From positions 252,623 to 316,622 of the forward strand of contig CBFHOS010000001.1 of assembly GCA_965657645.1 (NCBI GenBank): a DNA stretch of 64,000 nucleotides. Direction: 5' to 3'. Shown here piece by piece: positions 1 through 8,838 of the stretch. The position numbers were made by a program, and so were the translations under genes. The DNA is from CBFHOS01 sp965657645 (GTDB lineage Bacteria > Pseudomonadota > Alphaproteobacteria > Puniceispirillales > Puniceispirillaceae). The notes under the pieces are model-generated. The model saw nothing but the letters and a program-made list of their open reading frames with translations. It was not told where the DNA came from and did not search any database. How positions within the stretch are numbered: position 1 is the first letter of the stretch; every line of letters begins with the position of its first letter.

Positions 1-1
1 C

Positions 2-1057
2 ACGCTTGGCCATGCCCATCCTGCGATGGTGGCCGCGTTGCAGGAACAGGCAACAAAATTATGGCACACATCCAATCTTTACCGGATCCCCGGCCAAGAA
101 ACGGTTGCTCGTATGCTGGCGGAAATATCGGGACTTGATCAGGTATTCTTTTGCAATTCGGGCGCCGAGGCAACCGAGGCCGCGGTAAAGATTGCGCGGC
201 GGGCGGCCTATGAAAAGGGCGAGCCAGAGCGGACCACAATCCTATGTGCGACAGGCGCCTTTCATGGCCGGACTTTGGGCATGCTAGCGGCGACTGATCG
301 GCCGGTATTTCGGACCGGTTTTGGCCCCATGCCAGACGGGTTTGAGCATGTGAGCTTTGGCAATATGAACGCATTGCGCGGGGCCATGGGTGACCATGTT
401 GCCGCTATTATGATCGAGTCTGTACAAGGTGAAGGCGGGGCACGGCGGGTTCCAGATGGATATCTTGCCGGTGTCCGCGCCGCCGCGGATGAATTTGGCG
501 CCTTGGTAATCGCCGATGAAGTGCAATCAGGCATTGGCCGGACTGGCGATATGTTCTCCTTTGAGGCCGATGGTATCAAGCCGGATATTATTGCCGTGGC
601 AAAGGGTATTGCCGGTGGTTTTCCGGCTGGCGCGGTGATTGCCAGTAATGCTGTTGGCAATGCCATGACGCCGGGAACGCATGGATCTACCTTTGGCGGC
701 AATCCGTTGGCGATGGCATGTGCAAAAGTTGTTCTAACCGAATTGACCAAGCCCGGATTTATGGATGGTGTGCGCGAGCGCGCCGCCCATCTCGATCGTG
801 GATTGCATAATTTGGCTGAAATGCACGGCGATAAGATCGACGAAATTAGGGGCCGCGGATTTTTGCGGGGCATAAAGATCAACGAGAATTACGACATTGC
901 GGCGATTGGTACGGCGTTGCGGCATGACCATTTGTTAGTGGTTCCAGCGGGCGAAAACACCCTCCGTCTTCTCCCACCATTGATTGTGAGCACGGACGAA
1001 ATTGATCTGGCTCTGCAAAAGTTCAACACCGCCATTGGTGATGCGACAAAGACATAG
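2..1057 (+). CDS. argD: Acetylornithine aminotransferase, 5' end cut by window
   Basis: PLP-dependent class III aminotransferase of arginine biosynthesis, exchanging an amino group between N-acetylornithine and 2-oxoglutarate in the cytoplasm. The frame is open from base 2 (reads TLGHAHPAM), so the true start lies outside the window; an internal ATG at 26 is not the start. The aspartate that holds the PLP ring nitrogen is in LVIADEVQSGIGRTG, and the Schiff-base lysine is in IIAVAKGIAGGFPAGAV. The pairing TFGGNPLAMA is typical of the ArgD/ornithine aminotransferase group. argF follows 51 bp downstream on the same strand, which favours ArgD over GABA or ornithine aminotransferases. It probably also has N-succinyldiaminopimelate aminotransferase activity, as ArgD often does (family knowledge). 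Confidence 0.93.
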   Translation, partial: TLGHAHPAMVAALQEQATKLWHTSNLYRIPGQETVARMLAEISGLDQVFFCNSGAEATEAAVKIARRAAYEKGEPERTTILCATGAFHGRTLGMLAATDRPVFRTGFGPMPDGFEHVSFGNMNALRGAMGDHVAAIMIESVQGEGGARRVPDGYLAGVRAAADEFGALVIADEVQSGIGRTGDMFSFEADGIKPDIIAVAKGIAGGFPAGAVIASNAVGNAMTPGTHGSTFGGNPLAMACAKVVLTELTKPGFMDGVRERAAHLDRGLHNLAEMHGDKIDEIRGRGFLRGIKINENYDIAAIGTALRHDHLLVVPAGENTLRLLPPLIVSTDEIDLALQKFNTAIGDATKT

Positions 1058-1108
1058 GCAAATATTGGGCGATAGACGCTGCCTGACCCGAATCAAGCTA
1101 CAGGAAAA

Positions 1109-2020
1109 ATGATGAGACATTTTCTAGATATCAAGGATTTCAAGCGAGACACATTGCAAGCGATGCTCGATGACGCCGCGCAAATGAAACTCGACCTTAG
1201 CGCGGGTAATAGTGGCAAAAAGCCGCTTGCCGGCAAATCCATCGCGATGATTTTTGAAAAGCCATCAACGCGCACGCGGGTTTCTTTCGAGGTCGGTATT
1301 ACCCAGCTTGGCGGCACGCCGTTGGTATTGTCGGCGAGTGATTTGCAATTGGGACGCGGCGAGTCAATCGAGGATACAGCGCGGGTTCTCTCGCGTTATG
1401 TGGACGGTATTATGATCCGCTGTTTCAGCCACTCAATGCTGTTAACGCTAGCCGAGCATGCCACGGTTCCGGTGATTAATGCGCTCACAGAACGCTCGCA
1501 TCCATGCCAGATTATGGCGGATCTACAGACCATGATTGAACGCCATGGTAGCCTAGAAGGACAGGTTGTGACGTGGCTTGGTGATGGCAATAATGTCGCT
1601 GTGAGTTGGATCGAGGCGGCGGCTTTGTTCGGTTTTGAGTTGCGTATTGCCTGTGCCAATGGTTATGCGCCACCAGCCGATTTGTTGGCATGGGCGCGTG
1701 CCAATGGCGGTGATATCCGGTTATTTGATAATGCCATTGAGGCGGCCACCCAGAGCCAGACAATCGTCACAGATGTGTGGGTTTCCATGGGTGATGATGA
1801 AGGCAATCGCCTCAAGGATCTGGCTCCGTTTCAGGTCAATGATGAATTAATGGCGGTGGCCGCTGGCGATGCTATTTTCATGCATTGTCTGCCAGCAATC
1901 CGCGGCCAAGAGGTTACCGCATCGGTGATTGATGGACCGCAATCGGTGGTGTTCGACGAAGCCGAAAATAGATTGCATGCGCAAAAGGCGATCCTTGCAT
2001 GGTGCGCCGCCGGTAACTAG
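1109..2020 (+). CDS. argF: Ornithine carbamoyltransferase
   Basis: Makes citrulline from ornithine and carbamoyl phosphate in arginine synthesis. The 303-residue length is normal. The carbamoyl-phosphate loop is FEKPSTRTRVSFEVG near residue 50, the HPCQIMADLQT motif lies near residue 130, and the ornithine-side MHCLPAIRGQEV motif with its catalytic cysteine is near residue 250. Two ATGs stand in tandem at 1109 and 1112, preceded by a CAGGAAAA ribosome-binding stretch; either could be used. It follows argD closely, so the two are likely co-transcribed. Confidence 0.96.
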   Translation: MMRHFLDIKDFKRDTLQAMLDDAAQMKLDLSAGNSGKKPLAGKSIAMIFEKPSTRTRVSFEVGITQLGGTPLVLSASDLQLGRGESIEDTARVLSRYVDGIMIRCFSHSMLLTLAEHATVPVINALTERSHPCQIMADLQTMIERHGSLEGQVVTWLGDGNNVAVSWIEAAALFGFELRIACANGYAPPADLLAWARANGGDIRLFDNAIEAATQSQTIVTDVWVSMGDDEGNRLKDLAPFQVNDELMAVAAGDAIFMHCLPAIRGQEVTASVIDGPQSVVFDEAENRLHAQKAILAWCAAGN

Positions 2021-2077
2021 ATAATGGGTGCCCGGATAATAGGCCGATTTTGACCGTATTAGAGTTTTTGAGTGAAG

Positions 2078-3061
2078 ATGATGAATGACCAAGCTGATGA
2101 CGGGCAAATCCTGATTGAAAAGCCGCATGACGATGCGCAGATCCTGCCTTTTTTCCTGCGCAGCGAGTCTGATCATGTTGCCACTATCAGAGGGCGTTTT
2201 GCCTCGGTGGGCTTTGCCGCATCGTCAATTCTGGAACGACATGATTATCCCCTGCCGATAGCCAGCTTACAGGCTGAGGCCTTGGCTCTTGCCTGTTGTC
2301 TCTCTAGCACATTGAAATTTGACGGGGTGTTCACCTTGCAGGCAAAGGGTGACGGCTTGGTGAAAACATTGTTTGCCGATGTGACTTCTGACGGCGATAT
2401 GCGCGGCTATACGGCCTTTGACGCTGGTGCCCCGATGCCGGTTGCTGATGATGTTGCCGATAGTCTGCCGGCGGATGTGCCAGCCCTCATGGGTGATGGC
2501 TATATTGCGTTTACCGTTGATGGCGGGGCCACCGCCGGACGTTATCAAGGCATTGTCGAACTTGATGGTGCGACCTTGGGCCATGCGGCTATTTCATGGT
2601 TTGCCAATTCTGAACAGCTTGATACTTCGGTCGCCTGTGTTGCCGGTTTGGTTGATGGTGTCTGGCAGGCCAGTGCGATGATGTTGCAACGTCTCGCGGT
2701 TGAGGGCGGTGATGATGCCTCAAAGACTGACCGGGCGAATAGTGATGATGCGTGGCATACCGCCCGCACATTGATGGAATCGGTAAAGCGTTCTGAAATG
2801 CTTGATCCGGCGCTGTCTCCGGCTGATCTGATTTACCGGCTGTTCAATTCGATGGAGCCGCATGTGTCACCTGCCAGAGCCGTTCGTGATAAATGCCGCT
2901 GTTCGCTGGATAAGGTTCAATCAATGCTTAGCCAGCTGGACAAGGAAGAGGTGCAAGACCTCGCCGATGAGAATGGTTATCTGGGCGTGGTTTGTGAATT
3001 TTGCAAAACCGACCGGCAGTTCCATAAAGACGCGCTGGCGCCGGTTCAGGGCACGTCATAA
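2078..3061 (+). CDS. hslO: Hsp33 redox-regulated chaperone
   Basis: Cytosolic holdase chaperone that is switched on by oxidation of a C-terminal zinc site. The zinc switch is visible as CRC near residue 274 and CEFC near residue 307, separated by about 30 residues, the classical spacing. Length (about 327 residues) fits the family. A GTG at 2072 and ATGs at 2078 and 2081 are all possible starts; I chose 2078. It sits directly downstream of argF, an arrangement known from other alphaproteobacteria. Function is assigned from the conserved cysteine motif and overall fold-like sequence. Confidence 0.93.
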   Translation: MMNDQADDGQILIEKPHDDAQILPFFLRSESDHVATIRGRFASVGFAASSILERHDYPLPIASLQAEALALACCLSSTLKFDGVFTLQAKGDGLVKTLFADVTSDGDMRGYTAFDAGAPMPVADDVADSLPADVPALMGDGYIAFTVDGGATAGRYQGIVELDGATLGHAAISWFANSEQLDTSVACVAGLVDGVWQASAMMLQRLAVEGGDDASKTDRANSDDAWHTARTLMESVKRSEMLDPALSPADLIYRLFNSMEPHVSPARAVRDKCRCSLDKVQSMLSQLDKEEVQDLADENGYLGVVCEFCKTDRQFHKDALAPVQGTS

Positions 3062-3153
3062 GCGATTTGGCCCCAAATTTCTCTGCATAGCTTCTGGCTT
3101 TTTAGTGTTATCTGCGCCATCTTTATAACCTCACTTTCCTTGGAGATTTTGCA

Positions 3154-3738
3154 ATGCGCATAGTTGGGCTGTTTTCTCTGCTGATTTTATTTGGTCTTAG
3201 TGGCTGTGGTGGGTCGGCAAAGCCGGTCACGGCGCCGCCTCAATTCAAACAGGCTGATTTCAATCCGGTGCCGCTAAATGCGCGCCGTTTGGAAATTGTT
3301 GAAAACTGGCAAATGCCAATGCAGGCACCGTATATCGGGCATTTTCAAAACCCCTATCCTAGCAATATAGTCGCCCAATGGGCCGCGCGTGTTCTGCAAC
3401 CTGCCGGTGGTAGCGGTGAGATAATTTTTGATATTTCCCGCGCCGCCATTACCGAGATCGAGCTGGCGCAGAAAACCGGTTTGAAGAACAGCTTTACCGA
3501 CCAGCAGGAAACGAAAATCAAGGTTGAATTGGCGGGACGGTTAATGTGGCTCCAGCCCGTTGGTGGTCAACGCGGCATGGTCAATCTGTCAGCTTTCCAT
3601 TCGGTAACGATTCCTGAATCGGCAACGGCGAATGAATATAACGCCGCCGTGCAAACCTGTTTGCTAGCCGCTCTTAAAGGGCTGGACGAACAGGCGCGAA
3701 GCGAACTCGCCACAATGGAAGGTATTGTCCTGCCCTAG
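3154..3738 (+). CDS. Predicted lipoprotein of unknown function
   Basis: A 194-residue exported protein. A short basic start and hydrophobic segment (residues 4-17) end in the lipobox LSGC, so cysteine 18 would be lipidated. The rest is soluble, with IIFDISRAAITEIEL and a C-terminal segment containing a single cysteine (LLAALKGLDEQ context). I do not recognise the family with certainty; similar small lipoproteins are common in alphaproteobacteria. The ribosome-binding site TGGAGAT lies about 7 bases before the ATG. Its last bases overlap the convergent trkH stop by 4 bp. Confidence 0.8.
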   Translation: MRIVGLFSLLILFGLSGCGGSAKPVTAPPQFKQADFNPVPLNARRLEIVENWQMPMQAPYIGHFQNPYPSNIVAQWAARVLQPAGGSGEIIFDISRAAITEIELAQKTGLKNSFTDQQETKIKVELAGRLMWLQPVGGQRGMVNLSAFHSVTIPESATANEYNAAVQTCLLAALKGLDEQARSELATMEGIVLP

Positions 3739-5180
3739 CGTTGCCAAAAGCCGGGGTTCAGCATTACCAAAACGGTAAATAATTCCAACCGACCAAGCAG
3801 CATGCCAAACGCCATGACCCATTTTGCGGCGTCCGGAACACTCGCAAAATTACCCTCAGCACCAATCAAGTTGCCAAGGCCGGGGCCAACATTGCTGATC
3901 GAGGTGGCGGCGCCAGACAGGGCGGTGATGAAATCAAGCCCCATCATCCCTAGTAAGATCGCCAGCATCACAAAGCAGACGATGTAGAGATAGAAAAAGC
4001 CCATCACCGAATCCATGACTTCAGGCGTTACCGGACGGCGGTTGTAATAGGCAAGAACAACCGCATGCGGGCGCAATAGACGACCAATCTGAACACGGAT
4101 TGTGGTTGCCAAAACCTGTAGCCGAAAGACCTTGATACCGCATGTGGTAGAGCCACTACAGCCACCAATGAACATCGCCATCAACAGCAATGTCGAGGCA
4201 AACCCGCCCCATGCCGAGAAGTTGGCACTGCCGAAACCGGTGCCTGTCATAATCGAAATCGCGTTAAAGCTGGCTTGGCGAATGGCAAGTGTCATCGGCA
4301 TGCCCTCGTCATAAAGGAACCAGCCCAGCAACGTCACAACGCCGACCAATAACATCATGAACCAACGAACCTGGGGGTCTTTTATTAGGGCCCGCCAACC
4401 GCCGCGCACCGCCGCTAGATAATGGGCAAATGGCAGGCTACCCACAATCATGCCAGCGATAATGATCCACTCAACCGATACCGAATCAAAGGCGGCAATC
4501 GAGGCGGTCTTGGTTGAATAACCACCCGTGGCAATCGTTGTCATCGCATGCGCCAGAGCGTCAAAGAAATCTAAACCAGCCATCGATAGCATAATCGTCC
4601 ACATCGCGGTCAAACAGGCATAGACAAGGCCAATACCACCGGCAAGCTGGGCCGCCCGCGGCACCACCTTATCGGCGCTATCATAGGATTCGGTTCTAAA
4701 TAACTGCATCCCGCCAACCGAGAGCATCGGCAACACCGCCATCGCCATCACGATGATACCAACGCCGCCGAGCCATTGTAGCAAGGCCCGCCATATCAGA
4801 ATGCCAGCTGACGCCGCCTCGACATTTTCCAACACGGTCGATCCGGTCGTGGTGATGCCAGAGACTGATTCAAAAATGGCATCTGTCGGGCTGAGGTTTA
4901 ATTCGCAGAACATAAAGGGTAGCGAGCCAAAAACGCCGATCAGGATCCATGAACCGTTGGTTAGCAGGAAGGCTTGGCGCAATCCCAAATCGAACGGTTC
5001 GCGCTGGGATGTGGCGAGCCATACGGCAACACCCACAAAGGCTGTTAATAAGGCTGAAACGGCAAAAACCTGCCAATCACCGGAGCCATAATACAGATCA
5101 AAGCACATCGGAATAAGCATGGCCACGCCGAGCATGCCAGTCAGCAGACCCAAAATATTCAGGACGGGAGATAATTGCAT
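3735..5180 (-). CDS. trkH: TrkH/KtrB-type potassium uptake channel subunit
   Basis: Inner-membrane K+ transporter subunit, 481 residues, with about ten hydrophobic helices. The four P-loop repeats that build the selectivity filter can be read in order: GITTTGSTVL, MTTIATGGYST, IMTGTGFGS and SISNVGPGLGNL, each with the filter glycine in place. Such channels work with a cytosolic TrkA nucleotide-binding subunit, which is not in this window. The gene converges on the lipoprotein gene and is preceded by folE, 56 bp upstream on the same strand. Confidence 0.93.
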   Translation of the reverse strand: MQLSPVLNILGLLTGMLGVAMLIPMCFDLYYGSGDWQVFAVSALLTAFVGVAVWLATSQREPFDLGLRQAFLLTNGSWILIGVFGSLPFMFCELNLSPTDAIFESVSGITTTGSTVLENVEAASAGILIWRALLQWLGGVGIIVMAMAVLPMLSVGGMQLFRTESYDSADKVVPRAAQLAGGIGLVYACLTAMWTIMLSMAGLDFFDALAHAMTTIATGGYSTKTASIAAFDSVSVEWIIIAGMIVGSLPFAHYLAAVRGGWRALIKDPQVRWFMMLLVGVVTLLGWFLYDEGMPMTLAIRQASFNAISIMTGTGFGSANFSAWGGFASTLLLMAMFIGGCSGSTTCGIKVFRLQVLATTIRVQIGRLLRPHAVVLAYYNRRPVTPEVMDSVMGFFYLYIVCFVMLAILLGMMGLDFITALSGAATSISNVGPGLGNLIGAEGNFASVPDAAKWVMAFGMLLGRLELFTVLVMLNPGFWQR

Positions 5181-5236
5181 GGAACGCCCACTCCTAAATG
5201 AACTGGTCGATTAGGCTCAATTCGCACAATGCTAGG

Positions 5237-5887
5237 TTATCCCAGCTTGGTTTGATCCAGAAATCTATTTCTAAGATCAGTGTTATCCGCAAACACGCCG
5301 GTAAAGCGCGTTGTCACCATTGAAACATCAGGTTTACGAACGCCGCGGGTGGTCATGCATTGATGCTGTGCATCGATCAAAATAGCAACACCCTGTGGCT
5401 GTAACGCTGTTTGGATACATTCAGCAACCTGCGCCGTCATCGTTTCTTGGGTTTGCAGGCGGCGGGCAAAACTATCAAGAACGCGGGCCAGTTTGGAAAT
5501 GCCGACAACACGCCGGTCCGGCATATAGGCAATATGCGCGGTGCCTAGAATCGGTACAAGATGATGCTCGCAATGGCTTTCCATCCGGATGTTGCGCAAC
5601 ATCACCATATCATCATAGCCGCTAACCTCTTCAAAGGTGCGGTTCAGCATTTCAGCTGGGTCTTCGCTATAGCCAACACAAAATTCCTGCCATGCGCGCG
5701 CGACCCGACCGGGCGTGCCGACAAGGCCTTCGCGCGTCGGATCATCACCGGCCCAGCGCAGCAAAACCTCTACCGCAGCCTCAGCCTCGGCTTGGCTAGG
5801 GCGTACAGGTGCATTAGCAGGCGCGCCGGTTGAACCCACCGGATCATCCAGTTTGGCTTTATCATTGCTGTCATCATAAGGCGTCAT
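5237..5887 (-). CDS. folE: GTP cyclohydrolase I
   Basis: Catalyses GTP to 7,8-dihydroneopterin triphosphate, the first step of folate (and queuosine-type pterin) synthesis. Zinc ligands are visible in ESHCEHHLVPILG and in DAQHQCMTTRGVRKP; VVGISKLARVLDSFARRLQ is a family signature. The frame is open for 28 more codons upstream to 5971, but the extension does not look like the family, and ATG at 5887 gives the usual 216 residues. The first ~30 residues are a polar, low-complexity extension. It is likely co-transcribed with trkH. Confidence 0.95.
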   Translation of the reverse strand: MTPYDDSNDKAKLDDPVGSTGAPANAPVRPSQAEAEAAVEVLLRWAGDDPTREGLVGTPGRVARAWQEFCVGYSEDPAEMLNRTFEEVSGYDDMVMLRNIRMESHCEHHLVPILGTAHIAYMPDRRVVGISKLARVLDSFARRLQTQETMTAQVAECIQTALQPQGVAILIDAQHQCMTTRGVRKPDVSMVTTRFTGVFADNTDLRNRFLDQTKLG

Positions 5888-6059
5888 GACTGTATCTCGG
5901 CAATTGGTGGTAACAATAGCAGTGTCTATAGAGCAGTATATGGCGAAAAAGGGGGTTAAAAGCAACCGCAATAGCGCCGCAGGGCGGATTGCTCAAAATG
6001 TGGTTTCGCCCAGACAAATATCGCAAATGCATCTGTTGATATCTGTGGCGCTCCTTGCA

Positions 6060-6143
6060 GTGCCAAGTGATGTCCCCAGTGACGTCCCCAGTGACGTCCC
6101 CAGTTATGTCCCCAGTTATGTACCAAGTGACGTCCCCAGTGGT
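6060..6143. repeat. 12-bp tandem repeat, seven copies
   Basis: Seven head-to-tail copies of a 12-base unit with consensus GTCCCCAGTGAC (6060-6071, then every 12 bases). Copies 2 and 3 are identical, copies 4 and 5 are identical to each other (ending TTAT), and copies 1, 6 and 7 diverge more. The array begins just past the convergent space behind folE and ends 3 bases from the stop codon of the FAD-subunit gene. No gene is supported across it. Confidence 0.95.
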
Positions 6144-6146
6144 GTG

Positions 6147-6932
6147 CTAGCACATTTCGACTGCGCGGGCGGTTAATTCACCAACAAGCTGGGCCCGATA
6201 ATCGGCAGTTCCGTGCATATCGCTGACGATCTCACTTGCATCTATAGACACATTGCGGGCGCTGGCGGGTGAAAATTCAGCCGATAATGCGGCCTCTAAT
6301 TCATCATGACGAAAAACCCCGTCTTCGCCGCCGCCCGTCACGGCAACACGGATCCCATCACTGGTTTTGGCGACACAAACGCCAACCATCGCGTATCTGG
6401 AGGCGGGGTTCGGGAATTTTACATAGGCCGCGGCCTCTGGCTTTGGAAAGCTAACCGCGGTGATGATCTCGTCTTCTTCTAGATCTGTTTCGAACATTCC
6501 GACAAAGAAATCTGCCGCCTCAATATCGCGGCTATTGGTATGAATAATCGCATCCATGCCTAACGCCGCCGCCGGATAACAGGCGGATGGATCGTTATTC
6601 GCCAGCGAGCCACCAATCGTGCCGCGGTTGCGCACTTGGCGGTCACCAATGTTACCGGCCAGCGAGGCCAAGGCTGGAATGGCCGATTGCACGATGGGTG
6701 ATGTTGCCACATCAACATGCTTGGTCATCGCGCCAATTTTGATCGTCGCGCCGCAATCCTCAATGCCGGATAAGGCACATCCACCAAGATCAACCAGAAT
6801 TTCAGGGCTCGCCAATCGTTGCTTCATGGTTGGAATTAAGGTCATGCCGCCAGCCAGAAATTTGCCATCATCGCCAATGCTTGCACTGGCATGGTCGATT
6901 GATTCGGCCTTTATATATGTCGTTTTGTACAT
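6147..6932 (-). CDS. Molybdenum hydroxylase FAD-binding subunit (CoxM-like)
   Basis: Medium subunit of a xanthine oxidase/CO dehydrogenase-type enzyme, which passes electrons from the iron-sulfur subunit to an acceptor through FAD. FAD-binding motifs AGGMTLIPTMKQRLA (near residue 30) and TIGGSLANNDPSACYPA (near residue 105) match the CoxM type closely. ATG at 6932 is chosen over a GTG at 6950 because AGGTGA sits 8 bases before it; this gives 261 residues. The iron-sulfur subunit gene lies 47 bp upstream. No large molybdopterin subunit follows, so the substrate cannot be told from this locus. Confidence 0.88.
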   Translation of the reverse strand: MYKTTYIKAESIDHASASIGDDGKFLAGGMTLIPTMKQRLASPEILVDLGGCALSGIEDCGATIKIGAMTKHVDVATSPIVQSAIPALASLAGNIGDRQVRNRGTIGGSLANNDPSACYPAAALGMDAIIHTNSRDIEAADFFVGMFETDLEEDEIITAVSFPKPEAAAYVKFPNPASRYAMVGVCVAKTSDGIRVAVTGGGEDGVFRHDELEAALSAEFSPASARNVSIDASEIVSDMHGTADYRAQLVGELTARAVEMC

Positions 6933-6979
6933 ATTGGTTTCACCTAACACCCTTGCAGGGTTCTACTTGCGGGGAGGGT

Positions 6980-7450
6980 TCATTTGCGGGCCATAACAGC
7001 GGCGGCGGATTGCACCGATTTTACGATATTGTGATAGCCGGTACAGCGGCAGATGTTACCCTCCAGCCCTTCGCGCACTTCGCTGTCGCTAGGGTTTGGG
7101 TTTTGTCCGACCAATTCGATTGCACTCATCACCATGCCCGGCGTGCAAAACCCGCATTGCAAACCGTGGTTTTCGTGAAATGCCTGTTGCATTGGATGGA
7201 TGGAATCGCCGTCGCTGATGCCTTCGATCGTGGTAATGTTTGCCCCTTCGGCCATCACCGCCAGCATGGTGCATGATTTGATCGAAACACCATCTATATG
7301 AACAATGCACGCGCCGCATTGGCTGGTGTCACAGCCGATATGCGTTCCCGTTAGGCCCATTGTCTCGCGGATAAAGCTGACCAGCAAGGTGTTGTCTGGT
7401 ACATCCGCGCTAACGGGCTTTCCGTTCAGGTTAAAATTGACCAGTGTCAT
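6980..7450 (-). CDS. Molybdenum hydroxylase 2Fe-2S subunit (CoxS-like)
   Basis: Small electron-transfer subunit with two [2Fe-2S] clusters. The N-terminal plant-ferredoxin-type cluster motif is GCDTSQCGAC plus a later cysteine in SCTML, and the C-terminal cluster motif is CGFCTPGM with ICRCTGY. Length 156 residues from ATG 7450, which has GGGGA eight bases upstream; a longer reading to 7513 is less likely. Order S then M on the minus strand differs from the usual coxMSL order and the L gene is absent. Electrons would run from the molybdenum subunit through this protein to the FAD subunit. Confidence 0.9.
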   Translation of the reverse strand: MTLVNFNLNGKPVSADVPDNTLLVSFIRETMGLTGTHIGCDTSQCGACIVHIDGVSIKSCTMLAVMAEGANITTIEGISDGDSIHPMQQAFHENHGLQCGFCTPGMVMSAIELVGQNPNPSDSEVREGLEGNICRCTGYHNIVKSVQSAAAVMARK

Positions 7451-7549
7451 ATCATTCCCCGCATTCTTATTTGCCGCTCCATGTTTGGAGCAAACCGGCG
7501 ATCTGTAAACCACTTTAATTCAATTTTCCGGCAAGTTCTTGAAAAACCG

Positions 7550-7606
7550 TATAATGGTGAGAAATTATGTCGCATTGGTCTGGTAATTCTGCCTATCATC
7601 AGACCA
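7550..7606. promoter_or_regulatory. Possible promoter/operator between divergent molybdenum enzyme genes
   Basis: The 254-bp gap between the iron-sulfur subunit and the XdhC-like gene contains a perfect TATAAT (7550-7555), without a good -35 at 17 bases, followed by an inverted repeat TGGTCTG (7576-7582) / CAGACCA (7600-7606) with a 17-base spacer. Position between divergent genes of one pathway suggests a shared regulator site; this is inference. Confidence 0.35.
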
Positions 7607-7704
7607 GATATAGCGAGGATGTTTAGGCCATCACTTTGGTTTATTTGGCTTTACCGCTCTGGAATTTTGCACTAGCGCCAAGGTAAGAGGCATATTTTTA
7701 ACAC

Positions 7705-8838
7705 ATGTCGGAAAACCAGATTACAAATCAGGTCACAAATCAGCTAGGCGGAGCCCAAAATCACGCCCCAACCAATGATGTCTTATTGAGGCGGGCGGCT
7801 GATTGGTATGCGGGCGGGCATAAAGTTGCGCTCGCCATTGTTATCCAGACATGGGGGTCTTCACCGCGCCCCGTTGGCAGTGTGATGGTGGTGCGCGGTG
7901 ATATGGAATTTGCCGGATCAGTGTCTGGCGGCTGTGTGGAAAGTGCGGTTATCGATGCCGCTATGCAAAGCATGGAAACAGGCGTTGGTGAGCGGCTTGA
8001 TTTTGGTGTTGCCGATACCACCGCATGGGAAGTTGGCCTATCCTGTGGCGGCCAGATTGCGGTGTTGATAACGCCCATTATGGCGGCGGGACAGAGCGGC
8101 CTATCGGGTGCCGTTTTAACAAAGATGGCCGCTGGAATAGACCGGCGCGAGACAGTCCGGCTTTGCCTTGATGCGCGTAATGGTGGGCCGGTTGATGATG
8201 CCGGTGATGATGCCGGTGATAATGATGAAACCGGCCTTTATGATATGGGCCTCGATGATAGGGGCGAGCGGTTTGTCTTTATCCAGCACCCGCCGCGCCG
8301 CCTTATAATTGTTGGTGCGGTTCATATCAGCCAGTTTTTGGCGCCGATTGCGGCCCAGACCGGTTTTGATGTCATTGTGATCGACCCACGCGCCGCCTTT
8401 ACTGGCGGTGACCGCTTTGGTCATATGTCTGGCGTTACCTGTCGTACTGGCTGGCCTGATGATGTGATGGCGGATGTTGGTCTTGATGCCAATAGCGCGG
8501 TGGTGACGTTAACGCATGATCCAAAGATTGACGATCCCGGCCTGCAGGCGGCACTGGCGCATCCGGTTTATTACATCGCCGCGCTTGGTTCGCGCAAAAC
8601 CCATGCGGCACGGTGTGAACGGCTGGCGGCGGCTGGGTTTAGTGCCGATGATATTGCCCGCATTCATGGTCCGGCGGGGCTGGATATCGGGGCAAAGACG
8701 CCGGCGGAAATTGCCATTTCTATCCTTGGTGAATTGATCGCCGCCGAGCGCCTTGCCCAAAATATCCAAAACACCCGAAACATCCAAAACACCCAAAACA
8801 TCCAAAACACTTGGGGCGAGAAGGTCAAAGGGCGATGA
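7705..8838 (+). CDS. XdhC/CoxI-family molybdenum enzyme maturation factor
   Basis: Chaperone that helps insert (and often sulfurate) the molybdenum cofactor in xanthine oxidase-family enzymes. The N-terminal XdhC/CoxI domain shows WGSSPRPVGSVMVV and SGSVSGGCVESAV-type text near residues 50-80. The C-terminal Rossmann domain has RLIIVGAVHISQFLAPIA near residue 200 and YYIAALGSRKTHAAR near residue 285. Between them is an acidic insert with DDAG twice. The C-terminus is three copies of NIQNTx (8761-8814), a tandem DNA repeat. The stop overlaps the next ATG as ATGA, so translation is coupled to the cytidylyltransferase fusion. Confidence 0.88.
   Translation: MSENQITNQVTNQLGGAQNHAPTNDVLLRRAADWYAGGHKVALAIVIQTWGSSPRPVGSVMVVRGDMEFAGSVSGGCVESAVIDAAMQSMETGVGERLDFGVADTTAWEVGLSCGGQIAVLITPIMAAGQSGLSGAVLTKMAAGIDRRETVRLCLDARNGGPVDDAGDDAGDNDETGLYDMGLDDRGERFVFIQHPPRRLIIVGAVHISQFLAPIAAQTGFDVIVIDPRAAFTGGDRFGHMSGVTCRTGWPDDVMADVGLDANSAVVTLTHDPKIDDPGLQAALAHPVYYIAALGSRKTHAARCERLAAAGFSADDIARIHGPAGLDIGAKTPAEIAISILGELIAAERLAQNIQNTRNIQNTQNIQNTWGEKVKGR
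8761..8814 (+). repeat. 18-bp tandem repeat, three copies, in-frame
   Basis: Three 18-base units that encode NIQNTR, NIQNTQ and NIQNTW at the extreme C-terminus of the XdhC-like protein. The first two differ at two bases; the third has diverged at its end. Confidence 0.92.

Noticed and set aside
262..882. 206-codon minus-strand frame inside argD
   Set aside because: Opposite a conserved aminotransferase; composition is typical of a shadow frame.
6060..6143. Possible CRISPR array
   Set aside because: Units are contiguous with no unique spacers, are only 12 bp long, and no cas gene is present.
5956..6176. Frames on both strands through the 12-bp repeat giving VPSD or HWGR repeats
   Set aside because: Any 12-bp array is open in several frames; neither has a ribosome-binding site or a conserved part, and both enter neighbouring genes.
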